Source of the DNA: Arcticibacterium sp047623945
Lineage (GTDB): Bacteria > Bacteroidota > Bacteroidia > Cytophagales > Spirosomataceae
Reading direction: 5' to 3'
Length of the DNA stretch: 64,000 bases
Assembly: GCA_047623945.1 (NCBI GenBank)
Contig: JBLHOT010000003.1
Coordinates: 45,870 to 109,869, forward strand
This document shows, in pieces, positions 17,735 through 25,640 of the stretch (its first letter is position 1; every line of letters begins with the position of its first letter). Both the position numbers and the translations under genes were made by a program. The notes below the pieces were generated by a model that ran no database searches, was not told the origin of the DNA, and was given only the letters and a program-made list of their open reading frames with translations.

Positions 17735-18730
17735 TTATAACCGTTTCACACTTTCATGTTCAAAAATCATTTTGCCATCACTTGCAAATTCCCTTAGAAG
17801 GATAGGCTCGGACTTGTCGTAAACATCGTTTGGATATTGAATCTCTTTTCTTCGCCTATTGCCGGAATCGTAGTACTCTATCCAGCGACCCACTTTAGCT
17901 CCGACGTCGTATTGACCTTCTTCGGCTAAGATTCCATTTTTATAAAAACGAAAATATTCACCGGTTTTCTTACCGTAAATCATAGGCACTACTTCTTTGA
18001 TTTTTTCTTGTCCTTCGTCGAAATAGCTAATTTCTGAGTCTTTGTAAAACCCTCTGTTATAATACTCTTTTTCTAAAAGAATAAATTCTTTATCATACGT
18101 TTCCCATCTTCCATCTAAGGTACCAAGGTAGTAAAAACCTTCCTTTACGAGAGTTTCCCCTAGATACTCTTTGTACGGGCCGTGCATAAGTTTGTTGTTT
18201 CTAGGATCTCGTGAAATAGCTTCCACGATTCTTCTTCTTCGGAGATCGTACCAAAACACAGACTTTGCATATATGTCCGGTGCTCGGAAATCTTTTAGTG
18301 TGTAGAATTCCATATACTTCATTCTGCTGCCTGTACCTCTTTTATATATCTGTTTTTCTACCTCAATGCCTTCATACTTTTTGCCATCGAATACTTTAGC
18401 CTTTGCTTCATCAAAGGCCTTCTTCTTCTTTTTTATCTCTGCCTTTATCTTCTTTGACTTACTTGAAGCCCCGGCCACGGTTTCATTAACATACTTTTTT
18501 GCCTCTTCTACAGAAGTGATTTTCTTTCCGCCAGGAAGATTAGCCGAAGCGGACGGTAAGCCTATATCTACGGGTAATGCATCCTCTATTCTCTCCTCAA
18601 GGGTCATACTCTTCCTTTCGGCTTTTCTTTCTGCTTTCGTTTTAGCTTTAGGAATGATGGTTTGGGCTTGAGAAATGTTCAAACCGAGTAGTAGAAATGC
18701 AAAGCAAGTGGTTCTTAAAATTAACTGCAT
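17735..18730 (-). CDS. Exported MORN-repeat protein (YwqK-like)
   Basis: This 331-residue protein begins with a signal peptide (cleavage near SQAQ). A lysine-rich, probably helical segment (about residues 30-140) precedes MORN-type repeats such as GPYKEYLGETLVKEGFYYLG, GRWETYDKEFILLEKEYYNRG and GRWIEYYDSGNRRRKEI. These repeats are what automatic annotation calls YwqK-family antitoxin, although no toxin is evident here. It probably resides in the cell envelope; its function is unknown. It is convergent with rnr and divergent from the GDP-fucose synthase gene. Confidence 0.7.
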   Translation of the reverse strand: MQLILRTTCFAFLLLGLNISQAQTIIPKAKTKAERKAERKSMTLEERIEDALPVDIGLPSASANLPGGKKITSVEEAKKYVNETVAGASSKSKKIKAEIKKKKKAFDEAKAKVFDGKKYEGIEVEKQIYKRGTGSRMKYMEFYTLKDFRAPDIYAKSVFWYDLRRRRIVEAISRDPRNNKLMHGPYKEYLGETLVKEGFYYLGTLDGRWETYDKEFILLEKEYYNRGFYKDSEISYFDEGQEKIKEVVPMIYGKKTGEYFRFYKNGILAEEGQYDVGAKVGRWIEYYDSGNRRRKEIQYPNDVYDKSEPILLREFASDGKMIFEHESVKRL

Positions 18731-18827
18731 AAATAGAGGTGCTCATTTCAATAGTGAATGAAGCGTCGTACTTTCGTGTTTTACTAATGTTAATTAGTGT
18801 TCTAAAAACGTCAAAAGTAGTTAAAAA

Positions 18828-19766
18828 TTGGAAAAAGTAGCCAAAATCTATGTAGCTGGTCACCGCGGAATGGTAGGCTCGGCAATTAAAAGAAAACTAG
18901 AAAGCGAAGGTTTCAATAACATTGTTACCCGTACATCTAAGGAGCTCGATTTAAGGGACCAATTAGCTACTGAAGCGTTTTTAACAGATGAAAACCCCAC
19001 ATACGTTTTTTTGGCTGCGGCCAAAGTCGGCGGAATAATTGCAAATAGTACTTACGGGGCAGATTTTTTGTACGAAAACCTGCAAATACAGAATAATGTT
19101 ATCCATGGCTCTTATCTCATAGGGGTAAAGAAGCTTATGTTTCTCGGTTCTTCTTGTATATATCCAAAAATGGCTCCACAGCCATTGAAAGAAGAATACC
19201 TGCTCACTGGACATTTAGAGCCAACCAATGAGCCCTATGCTATTGCAAAAATAGCGGGTATCAAAATGTGCGAGGCTTACAGAGCCCAGTATAGTTGTAA
19301 CTTTATTTCTGTGATGCCTACCAATTTGTATGGCCCAAATGATAATTACGACCTTCAAAACTCACATGTCTTCCCTGCCATGATTCGTAAGTTTCATGAG
19401 GCTAAAGAAGCCGGAGACACAACGGTCCAACTTTGGGGTACAGGAAAACCCATGCGTGAGTTTCTTCATGCCGATGACTTAGCCGACGCTTGTTTCTATT
19501 TGATGCAAAATTATGATGGCGAAACGCTAGTCAATATTGGTACGGGAGTGGATGTTACAATTAAAGAACTGGCCGAAACCATCCAAGAAATAATAGGATT
19601 TCAGGGCAATATTCGCTGGAATACAGACAAACCAGATGGCACCCCAAGAAAATTAATGGACGTGTCTAAACTTCACAGTCTCGGCTGGAAACACAGCATA
19701 GACCTCAAAGAAGGAATTAAAATGGTCTATGAGAATTTCAACAATAATGCTGTTAGAAAAATGTAA
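18828..19766 (+). CDS. fcl: GDP-L-fucose synthase
   Basis: This is a 312-residue short-chain dehydrogenase of the extended type that converts GDP-4-keto-6-deoxymannose to GDP-L-fucose with NADPH, for surface polysaccharide synthesis. It shows the Rossmann motif VAGHRGMVGSAI, the catalytic serine in GSSCIYPK, and the Tyr-x-x-x-Lys pair in YAIAKIAG. Length is normal for the family. The start is TTG at 18828; family N-termini begin just before KIYVAGHRG and no ATG is available there. The GDP-mannose dehydratase gene is not beside it. The next gene starts 3 bases after its stop codon. Confidence 0.95.
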   Translation: MEKVAKIYVAGHRGMVGSAIKRKLESEGFNNIVTRTSKELDLRDQLATEAFLTDENPTYVFLAAAKVGGIIANSTYGADFLYENLQIQNNVIHGSYLIGVKKLMFLGSSCIYPKMAPQPLKEEYLLTGHLEPTNEPYAIAKIAGIKMCEAYRAQYSCNFISVMPTNLYGPNDNYDLQNSHVFPAMIRKFHEAKEAGDTTVQLWGTGKPMREFLHADDLADACFYLMQNYDGETLVNIGTGVDVTIKELAETIQEIIGFQGNIRWNTDKPDGTPRKLMDVSKLHSLGWKHSIDLKEGIKMVYENFNNNAVRKM

Positions 19767-19769
19767 GCT

Positions 19770-20450
19770 TTGAAAAAATATTTAAGCATTCCTATCTTAA
19801 GCTCTCTTCTCCTGATAATCGTTCCTTTGGTAGCGACCTCTTTCTTGAGTATCTATTTTGTCACGAACGAATCCTACTTTACAACTTTTGATACCTCAGA
19901 ATGGATCGGGTTTTCCCTAATTAGTGTTTTGACGCAGGCCTTTGCTCTGACTCCCCCAACTTTTGTGGCCCTCGTTTTAGGCTACTTCTGGGGATGGAAG
20001 ACTCTTCCTGTACTTTTTTTGGTTAATATGGGTTCTATTTTTATCATCAATAGAGTGGTGCTCAGGCTTGACTCGGCTGGTTTAATAACATTTTTATCAA
20101 AAAATAAAAGAGCTGCTGTTCTTCTCGATAGTATAAAAAAAGACGAGCTCAAAATTATTGGTTTGGCAAAGCTGTCTCCCATTCTACCCTTCACATTTAC
20201 TAACTTCATTTTTACCCTTTCTGGGGCTAAACTAAAAAATATCCTTCTTGGAGGATTTTTAGGAATGATTCCGAGAACGGTGATGTCTGTTTGGGCAGGT
20301 ACACAGGCTAAAGAAATAAAAAAATTATTGGATGACCCTAACGCCAATAACAATCAACAAATAATGGTCATTGCCTTGATTTTGATTTCAGCTTTCGGGC
20401 TTATTTATATTATAGGAAAAGCGGTGAACAGATCTAAGGAAAAGTCCTAG
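19770..20450 (+). CDS. VTT-domain (TVP38/TMEM64, DedA-like) membrane protein
   Basis: This is a 226-residue integral membrane protein of the TVP38/TMEM64 group, probably a lipid scramblase or flippase-like protein of the inner membrane. It has about five helices and the conserved central stretch PPTFVALVLGYFWGW, then the re-entrant segment LSPILPFTFTNFIFTLSGAK. The start is TTG at 19770. It follows the GDP-fucose synthase by 3 bases and is probably translated from the same message. The link to polysaccharide or lipid-carrier transport is an inference from that pairing. Confidence 0.8.
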   Translation: MKKYLSIPILSSLLLIIVPLVATSFLSIYFVTNESYFTTFDTSEWIGFSLISVLTQAFALTPPTFVALVLGYFWGWKTLPVLFLVNMGSIFIINRVVLRLDSAGLITFLSKNKRAAVLLDSIKKDELKIIGLAKLSPILPFTFTNFIFTLSGAKLKNILLGGFLGMIPRTVMSVWAGTQAKEIKKLLDDPNANNNQQIMVIALILISAFGLIYIIGKAVNRSKEKS

Positions 20451-20501
20451 GTTAATTTTTATAGAAAGGGATTAGTTTGAGTCTTACAACATACTCTTCT
20501 A

Positions 20502-20921
20502 TGAAAAACGCACTGATTGTCTTCCTCTTTTTGTCGTTTTTTTCAAGCTCTGGGACAAAAAAAAGGCCTGGTCAATCAAGCTGGCATTATGGCCAATTTC
20601 GCTAAACAGAAAAGAAGCCGGTCTGCCCATATTATAGGAGATTATGTAAAGCATACCATGTTTCTGCAAAAACAACACCTGAAAGTTGTAAAGGTGTCAT
20701 TTCTGTTGTAGTCAATATTCTGGCTAATTATAATGAGAACTTTACTCCAGAAAACAGGGGTCGTCTCTTCTTTGACAAATATATTAGAGAAACTCAACAA
20801 AAACTGCTCTTGCGTAGTTGGCCGTTTTAACCTAGGCTATAGCCCATACCAGAAAATTCGTCAAGGCCATTTCTCGATTATAGATGACAAATGGCTGATA
20901 ACGAGTAATCATAGTTCTTGA
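20502..20921 (+). pseudogene. Probable frameshifted gene of unknown exported protein
   Basis: Frame 1 gives a signal-peptide-like start MKNALIVFLFLSFFSSSG at 20502 and ends soon after. A second frame continues with a protein-like run (KKPVCPYYRRLCKAYHVSAK, then VVVNILANYNENFTPENRGR) to a stop near 20832. The first frame then carries on with NLGYSPYQKIRQGHFSIID to 20921. The order of pieces suggests one gene broken by two frameshifts. I do not recognise the family. The alternative is chance open frames in a non-coding gap. Confidence 0.35.
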
Positions 20922-20961
20922 GTCTATTCTCAAATTAAAATTAATTTAGGGCCTAATTTAT

Positions 20962-21005
20962 AAAAAAAGAGGCTCCCTTATATGTATAAGAAAGCCTCTT
21001 TTTAA
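20962..21005. terminator. Bidirectional terminator
   Basis: AAGAGGCT (20967-20974) pairs with AGCCTCTT (20993-21000), with A and T runs outside the stem. It separates the plus-strand genes from the convergent minus-strand carbohydrate block. Confidence 0.8.
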
Positions 21006-21018
21006 ATATAGGAATGCC

Positions 21019-21924
21019 TTACTCTTTCAAACTCTTAAGATAAGCTAAGCTAAGTGGAATATTCTCCAGCTCTTGGTCGCTTTCATCTTCTATAAAAAAG
21101 TGTTTAATGCCTACCTCGTTCGCTAGTTTGATGATTTTAGGCCAATCTGCTTGACCAGTTCCTAAAACCACGTCGTTTTCTGCCGGAGTACCACCAGAAC
21201 CATCTCCTACCACTCCTTTTTTAAGGTCTTTCACGTGCATTAACTTCCAGCGATTACCGTATTTTTCGAGTAATTCCTGCGGAGCATCTGAGCCTCCACC
21301 GTGTATAGTCCAGAGTACGTCCATTTCAAAAGAAACATGTTCAGGATTCGTATTCTGAATGATGTAATCCATCATAGTTCCCTCGCCTTCTGGGTTAGGC
21401 TTAAACTCATAACCATGGTCGTGATAGCAGAAAGTCAGTCCATTTTCCGCAAGCACTTTACCCGCAGAATTGAAAACCTCCACAGCCCCCTTGGCGTCTT
21501 CAAATGTGAAACTGTTGCCCTCGTGAGGTATCCAAGCACACATCACATACTTAGCTCCTAAAGCCTTGGCCCTATCGGCAATAGCTTGTGGGTCATCTCT
21601 AAGCCCATCAAAACTACTTCCGGAAGATGGAATCGTGATGCCACGCTCCTCACACATTTTACGATAATCTTCCAACTCAACACCTTTAGCTCCACCGCCT
21701 TCCAATTCTGTAAAACCTAGAGCTGCAATCATGTCTAGATTCTCTTCCAGCGTCTTTGTGGTGTCCTTGAAATGATTTCTAAAAGTGTAGGCCTGTACAC
21801 CAAATTCGGCTTTGAAAAGGGGTGTGCCTTCATCTTCTGCTGTTTCTGTAGAAGTATTGGACTGGCAAGCAAACATGAGGCTCGTCAATCCTAAAATTAA
21901 TAATGTGTAAAACTGTTTTTTCAT
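21019..21924 (-). CDS. Xylose isomerase-like TIM-barrel lipoprotein
   Basis: This is a 301-residue lipoprotein (LMFAC, Cys20) with an AP-endonuclease-2/xylose-isomerase-like TIM barrel, a fold used by sugar epimerases and isomerases. Visible barrel segments include FGVQAYTFRNHF, LTFCYHDHGYEF with likely metal-binding histidines, VSFEMDVLWTIHGG and KHFFIEDESDQ. Such envelope forms are common in Cytophagales next to GMC oxidoreductase genes. It lies 162 bases downstream of the GMC gene on the same strand and may act on the keto-sugar it makes; the substrate is unknown. Confidence 0.8.
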   Translation of the reverse strand: MKKQFYTLLILGLTSLMFACQSNTSTETAEDEGTPLFKAEFGVQAYTFRNHFKDTTKTLEENLDMIAALGFTELEGGGAKGVELEDYRKMCEERGITIPSSGSSFDGLRDDPQAIADRAKALGAKYVMCAWIPHEGNSFTFEDAKGAVEVFNSAGKVLAENGLTFCYHDHGYEFKPNPEGEGTMMDYIIQNTNPEHVSFEMDVLWTIHGGGSDAPQELLEKYGNRWKLMHVKDLKKGVVGDGSGGTPAENDVVLGTGQADWPKIIKLANEVGIKHFFIEDESDQELENIPLSLAYLKSLKE

Positions 21925-22086
21925 AATAATCGATTGGTTATAGTTTTAATAAATATTTGGGTTTCTGTCTTTTTCCTATCCGACCCCTCGTCTAGTTTAC
22001 GGAGCATAAGGGATAGCAGCGTTATTCTTTTTATGCAATAAAAAGATATAGCGTATAGCCCGACGCCATAGGGGATATGCCCTAAA

Positions 22087-23790
22087 TTATAAATTCTTTT
22101 TCTTTAATTCATCTGCTGCAAAGTTAGCCGCACGGGCTGCGTAGGCCATATAGGTCAGTGTCGGGTTTTGCGTACTTGTAGATGTCATACATGCCCCGTC
22201 AGTAACAAACACATTTTTGCAGGCATGTATCTGGTTATGTTTATTGAGCATTGAGGTTTTAACATCATGTCCCATTCTTACACCGCCCATTTCATGAATA
22301 TCTGAACCTGGAGGAGCATGAGAGTCTCTGGACTGAATGTCTTCAAAGCCCGATTTCATAAACATCTCTTCCATGGTATTCATGAAGTCTTTCACCATTT
22401 TTGTGTCATTCTCCTGCCAGTCACATGAGAATACTATCTGTGGAATGTCATATTTATCTTTCAAAGTTTCATGAAGTCTGATGTGATTTTCGGCTACGGG
22501 TATCGTTTCGCCCATCATCCAGCCCGAGATATTCCAGCTGCCTAGCTTTCTGCTTAACAGGTTTGTGCGAAGTTCGTCTCCCATCCCATCATTTGGAGAG
22601 AAAGAACCTCTCCCCCCACCAATTCCTGTGGCATATCCTCTTAAAAAGCTTTCCTCGTGTTTAATGAGGTTTCTAAACCGTGGTATATAGGAGTGACTCG
22701 GGTGTGCCCCACTCGTTTTATTGTCTTTGAAACCATTATGGGTTGCTGAAATGCGACCTCGGTAATTATGCCAAGCAATATACTTTCCCAACACACCATA
22801 ATCGTTTCCTAAACCATTCTCAAAGCGGTTTGATGTAGAGTTTAATAAGATGGCATTGGAGTTTATAGCGGAGCCATTAACAAAAATCACTTTCGCGTAA
22901 AACTCTACCATTTCTTTGCTTGTAGCATCTATAACTCTTACTCCAGTGGCTTTATCTTTCTTGTCATTATAAATAATAGAATGAACTACGGAGTGTGGCC
23001 TGAGGGTCATATTCCCTGTTTTTGCTGCCCAGGGCAATGTGCTGGCATTACTACTAAAATAGGCTCCATAATTACATCCACGATTACATTGACGCTGACT
23101 CACACAGCGACCTCGGCCTTGATCATAATGAATTTGTTGTGGATCTGTTAGGTGGGCACATCTTCCAAAAACAAGGAAACGGTTTTTGTAAACAGTCTCA
23201 ATGGTTTCCTTAAAGTGTTGCTCTATACAGTTTAGCTCCCAGCCAGGCTGCACGTGGCTGTTAGGCAACGATTCTAGGTTATCATTAAAACCAGCAATTC
23301 CGGCAAATTTTTCTACGTGTTCATACCACGGAGCGATATCTTTATATCTAATAGGCCAGTCTACGGCGAAACCGTCTCTGTCTGGACCCTCGAAATCATA
23401 ATCTGACCATCGTTGTGTTTGACGAGCCCAAAGCAGAGATTTGCCTCCTTCGTGGTAGCCTCTAAACCACCTGAAGGGTTTTTCTTGCACAACAGGCTGC
23501 TCATCATCAGGTAAAGTCCAATGGAGTGTCTGAGCTCTTAAAAAACGTGCGTCTCGATAGTTTTCACGGTCTTTTTGTGGAACAGTTCCTCTGTATTCAA
23601 ACTCCCAAGGGGCTTTTGAAGCAGTAGGATAATCTTCAATATGCTTTACTCCACGCCCCCTTTCCAACACCAAGGTTTTAAGACCTCTGTCACAAAGCTC
23701 TTTGGCCGCCCAACCTCCACTAGCACCAGAACCTATGACTATAGCGTCATACGAATGCTTTTTCTTTACGTTTAGGTTTAGATTCGCCAT
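22087..23790 (-). CDS. GMC family oxidoreductase, with partner subunit
   Basis: This 567-residue FAD-dependent dehydrogenase is paralogous to the product of 11960-13660. It has IGSGASGGWAAKEL near residue 20, EGGKSLLWARQTQRWSD in the middle, DIHEMGGVRMG and the closing TYMAYAARAANFAADEL. A CX5CX3C cluster (CVSQRQCNRGC) is again present and might hold an Fe-S centre. It follows the gluconate 2-dehydrogenase subunit 3 gene by 42 bases; in this family the small subunit carries a Tat signal and brings the large subunit across the inner membrane. The pair is probably a periplasmic sugar or aldose dehydrogenase. The substrate is not identifiable. Confidence 0.9.
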   Translation of the reverse strand: MANLNLNVKKKHSYDAIVIGSGASGGWAAKELCDRGLKTLVLERGRGVKHIEDYPTASKAPWEFEYRGTVPQKDRENYRDARFLRAQTLHWTLPDDEQPVVQEKPFRWFRGYHEGGKSLLWARQTQRWSDYDFEGPDRDGFAVDWPIRYKDIAPWYEHVEKFAGIAGFNDNLESLPNSHVQPGWELNCIEQHFKETIETVYKNRFLVFGRCAHLTDPQQIHYDQGRGRCVSQRQCNRGCNYGAYFSSNASTLPWAAKTGNMTLRPHSVVHSIIYNDKKDKATGVRVIDATSKEMVEFYAKVIFVNGSAINSNAILLNSTSNRFENGLGNDYGVLGKYIAWHNYRGRISATHNGFKDNKTSGAHPSHSYIPRFRNLIKHEESFLRGYATGIGGGRGSFSPNDGMGDELRTNLLSRKLGSWNISGWMMGETIPVAENHIRLHETLKDKYDIPQIVFSCDWQENDTKMVKDFMNTMEEMFMKSGFEDIQSRDSHAPPGSDIHEMGGVRMGHDVKTSMLNKHNQIHACKNVFVTDGACMTSTSTQNPTLTYMAYAARAANFAADELKKKNL

Positions 23791-23832
23791 ATAGAATGCC
23801 TTCTTAGGTTTTATAGGATTAAACTGTTCTTT

Positions 23833-24357
23833 TTAAGATTCTACAACATCCACACAACCATGATAGTAACCGGGTGCCATGACATAGTCATAATGATTTA
23901 CCATCACGTACTCTGAAGTAGTATATCCTCTAATAGTTTCTCCTCGTAGAGTATTGTAAAACCATTCCTTCTCTGAAGTGCTAGGAGCCGAAAACCCTAA
24001 AAGAAGACTTTCCCTTTGGTCTTGCGTGCATTCTGAGAAACCCATGTTGTAAGTATTCTTAGATGTCTCTGTTAGTAATTCAAGGCCTTTTTCAATTTTG
24101 GCCTGTTGCTCAGCATCATAACAGTCTGCTATTAATCTTTCTAAGTATTTATCAACCCCTACTCCCATGGCACCTGGCTCTGATTTCCCTTCAGGAATAA
24201 AGGTGCCAGCAATACTTGACAAGGTTGCAGATTGAGCCAAGGAGAAAACATCCTCTGTTTGCCAAGAACTTGCATTCCAAGCCTTTGTCCAAGAAGGTAA
24301 TGTTAACAATGCCCCAGAACCTAGGGCTAAGTTTTTTAATAAGTCTCTTCTTTTCAT
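23833..24357 (-). CDS. Gluconate 2-dehydrogenase subunit 3 family protein
   Basis: This is a 174-residue small subunit with a twin-arginine type leader (MKRRDLLKNLALGSGALLTL) ending around KAWNA. The remainder fits the gluconate_2-dh3 family (LSSIAGTFIPEGKSEPGAMG, then VDKYLERLIADCY). In known systems it escorts a GMC flavoprotein through the Tat pathway. It lies directly upstream of the GMC gene at 22087-23790 on the same strand, which strongly supports the pairing. Confidence 0.85.
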   Translation of the reverse strand: MKRRDLLKNLALGSGALLTLPSWTKAWNASSWQTEDVFSLAQSATLSSIAGTFIPEGKSEPGAMGVGVDKYLERLIADCYDAEQQAKIEKGLELLTETSKNTYNMGFSECTQDQRESLLLGFSAPSTSEKEWFYNTLRGETIRGYTTSEYVMVNHYDYVMAPGYYHGCVDVVES

Positions 24358-24488
24358 TATTTCAATAACAATTGGAATAGGAAGTTACTACAAAATATGT
24401 TTAAGTTAAGTACTATCAACCAAGTTCTCGATATAAATAGACTCAAAAGAGATAGTCTATCCGCATTCAGCTACTTCAGACGCAAAGT

Positions 24489-25598
24489 CTATCTCTTCTT
24501 ATAAATATTCTTCTTAGCCAAATCGCTTTCAAACCAAGTGAACTTGTCCTGATAGAACTTGTGAAAGTCTGCTTCACTTACGTGGCCGGGAACTGGGGCA
24601 TAATAATGGGTTTCGCTTCTTGAATCATTTCTCCACACCAAGACATAGGACAGTCTCAAGTTCTCATATTTCATCACCTTTAAAAGTGTCTCTGTCCACC
24701 ATGTTTTATTGGGTATGGACTCTAGTCCCGTTTCTGTAAATGCAGCTAGTTTCTTATGCTTTCGAGCATAATCTGAGACTATTTTTAGCTTTTTAGTAGC
24801 CGCCACTAAGTCGTAACGGTTTCTTCCCATATCGGCATAGTTATCCATCCCTACCATGTCTACCCATTCATCTCCAGGGTATCTTTCCAGGTATTCTGCT
24901 TCTGTATTAAACTTATTGTCAGGAGAGAAGGCCCATATGAAATTATGAACATTTTTCTCATCTCTTAAGTAACTCGCTGTGAATTTCCACAGGGTTTTAA
25001 ACTCCTCAACAGTACAGTGTGGGGCACCCCACCAAAACCAACCTCCATCAAATTCGTGATAAGGTCTGAAAATCATCGGCACTAATTCTCCATTTGCTCC
25101 CCGACATGAGTTTGCCCATTCTGCTACGCCGTCAAGAATTTCTTTGTACTTCTCGTGACCATCGCCACCTGGAATTATCCTTGGCACTACTTTAATAGAA
25201 TCAGAACCTGCCCAGTAAAAACCTCCCCTACCCATAGGATTATAAAAATGCCACGCTATGGTAATGGTGCCTCCGCGGTTATACTCGTCTTCCACTACTT
25301 TTTTAAGACGAGCTTTATATTCTTCAGGGTTTCTTCCTGTAAATCCACTAAGATCCACCCCAATCATGCCTGGATGCGTACCTACTACCGATTTTACGTC
25401 AGAATGATCCTCTTCACCTCGCCACCCTCGCCCATATTCTGTGGCGTGCTGATGGGCGAAAATGGTGCCCTTTTTTTGAATTTTCTTCATTGCCTTAAAG
25501 AGATTCACAGTTTCTCTAGTGGCATTTTTGTCCATCAATTGGGCATAGCCAATGGATGAAATCAGTACAAATGCTGCGATTTTTATAATTTGTTTCAT
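24489..25598 (-). CDS. Glycoside hydrolase family 26 beta-mannanase-like enzyme
   Basis: This encodes a 369-residue exported enzyme with signal peptide MKQIIKIAAFVLISSIGYA. It is a GH26 TIM barrel: the acid/base is Glu182 in FRPYHEFDGGWFWWG and the nucleophile is Glu289 in AAFTETG. Family members hydrolyse beta-1,4-mannan. AWHFYNP and FIWAFSPDN are further conserved blocks. It follows the GH97 gene by 42 bases, consistent with joint use of a galactomannan. No SusC/SusD pair is seen in the window, so this is not a complete utilisation locus. Confidence 0.9.
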   Translation of the reverse strand: MKQIIKIAAFVLISSIGYAQLMDKNATRETVNLFKAMKKIQKKGTIFAHQHATEYGRGWRGEEDHSDVKSVVGTHPGMIGVDLSGFTGRNPEEYKARLKKVVEDEYNRGGTITIAWHFYNPMGRGGFYWAGSDSIKVVPRIIPGGDGHEKYKEILDGVAEWANSCRGANGELVPMIFRPYHEFDGGWFWWGAPHCTVEEFKTLWKFTASYLRDEKNVHNFIWAFSPDNKFNTEAEYLERYPGDEWVDMVGMDNYADMGRNRYDLVAATKKLKIVSDYARKHKKLAAFTETGLESIPNKTWWTETLLKVMKYENLRLSYVLVWRNDSRSETHYYAPVPGHVSEADFHKFYQDKFTWFESDLAKKNIYKKR

Positions 25599-25640
25599 TG
25601 TTATTTTCGGGTTGAATAATTAGTGCTTGCTAAATAAACG

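Noticed and set aside
17735..18730. Toxin-antitoxin system suggested by the YwqK-like repeats
   Set aside because: The label comes from MORN repeats; the protein is exported and no toxin gene is next to it.
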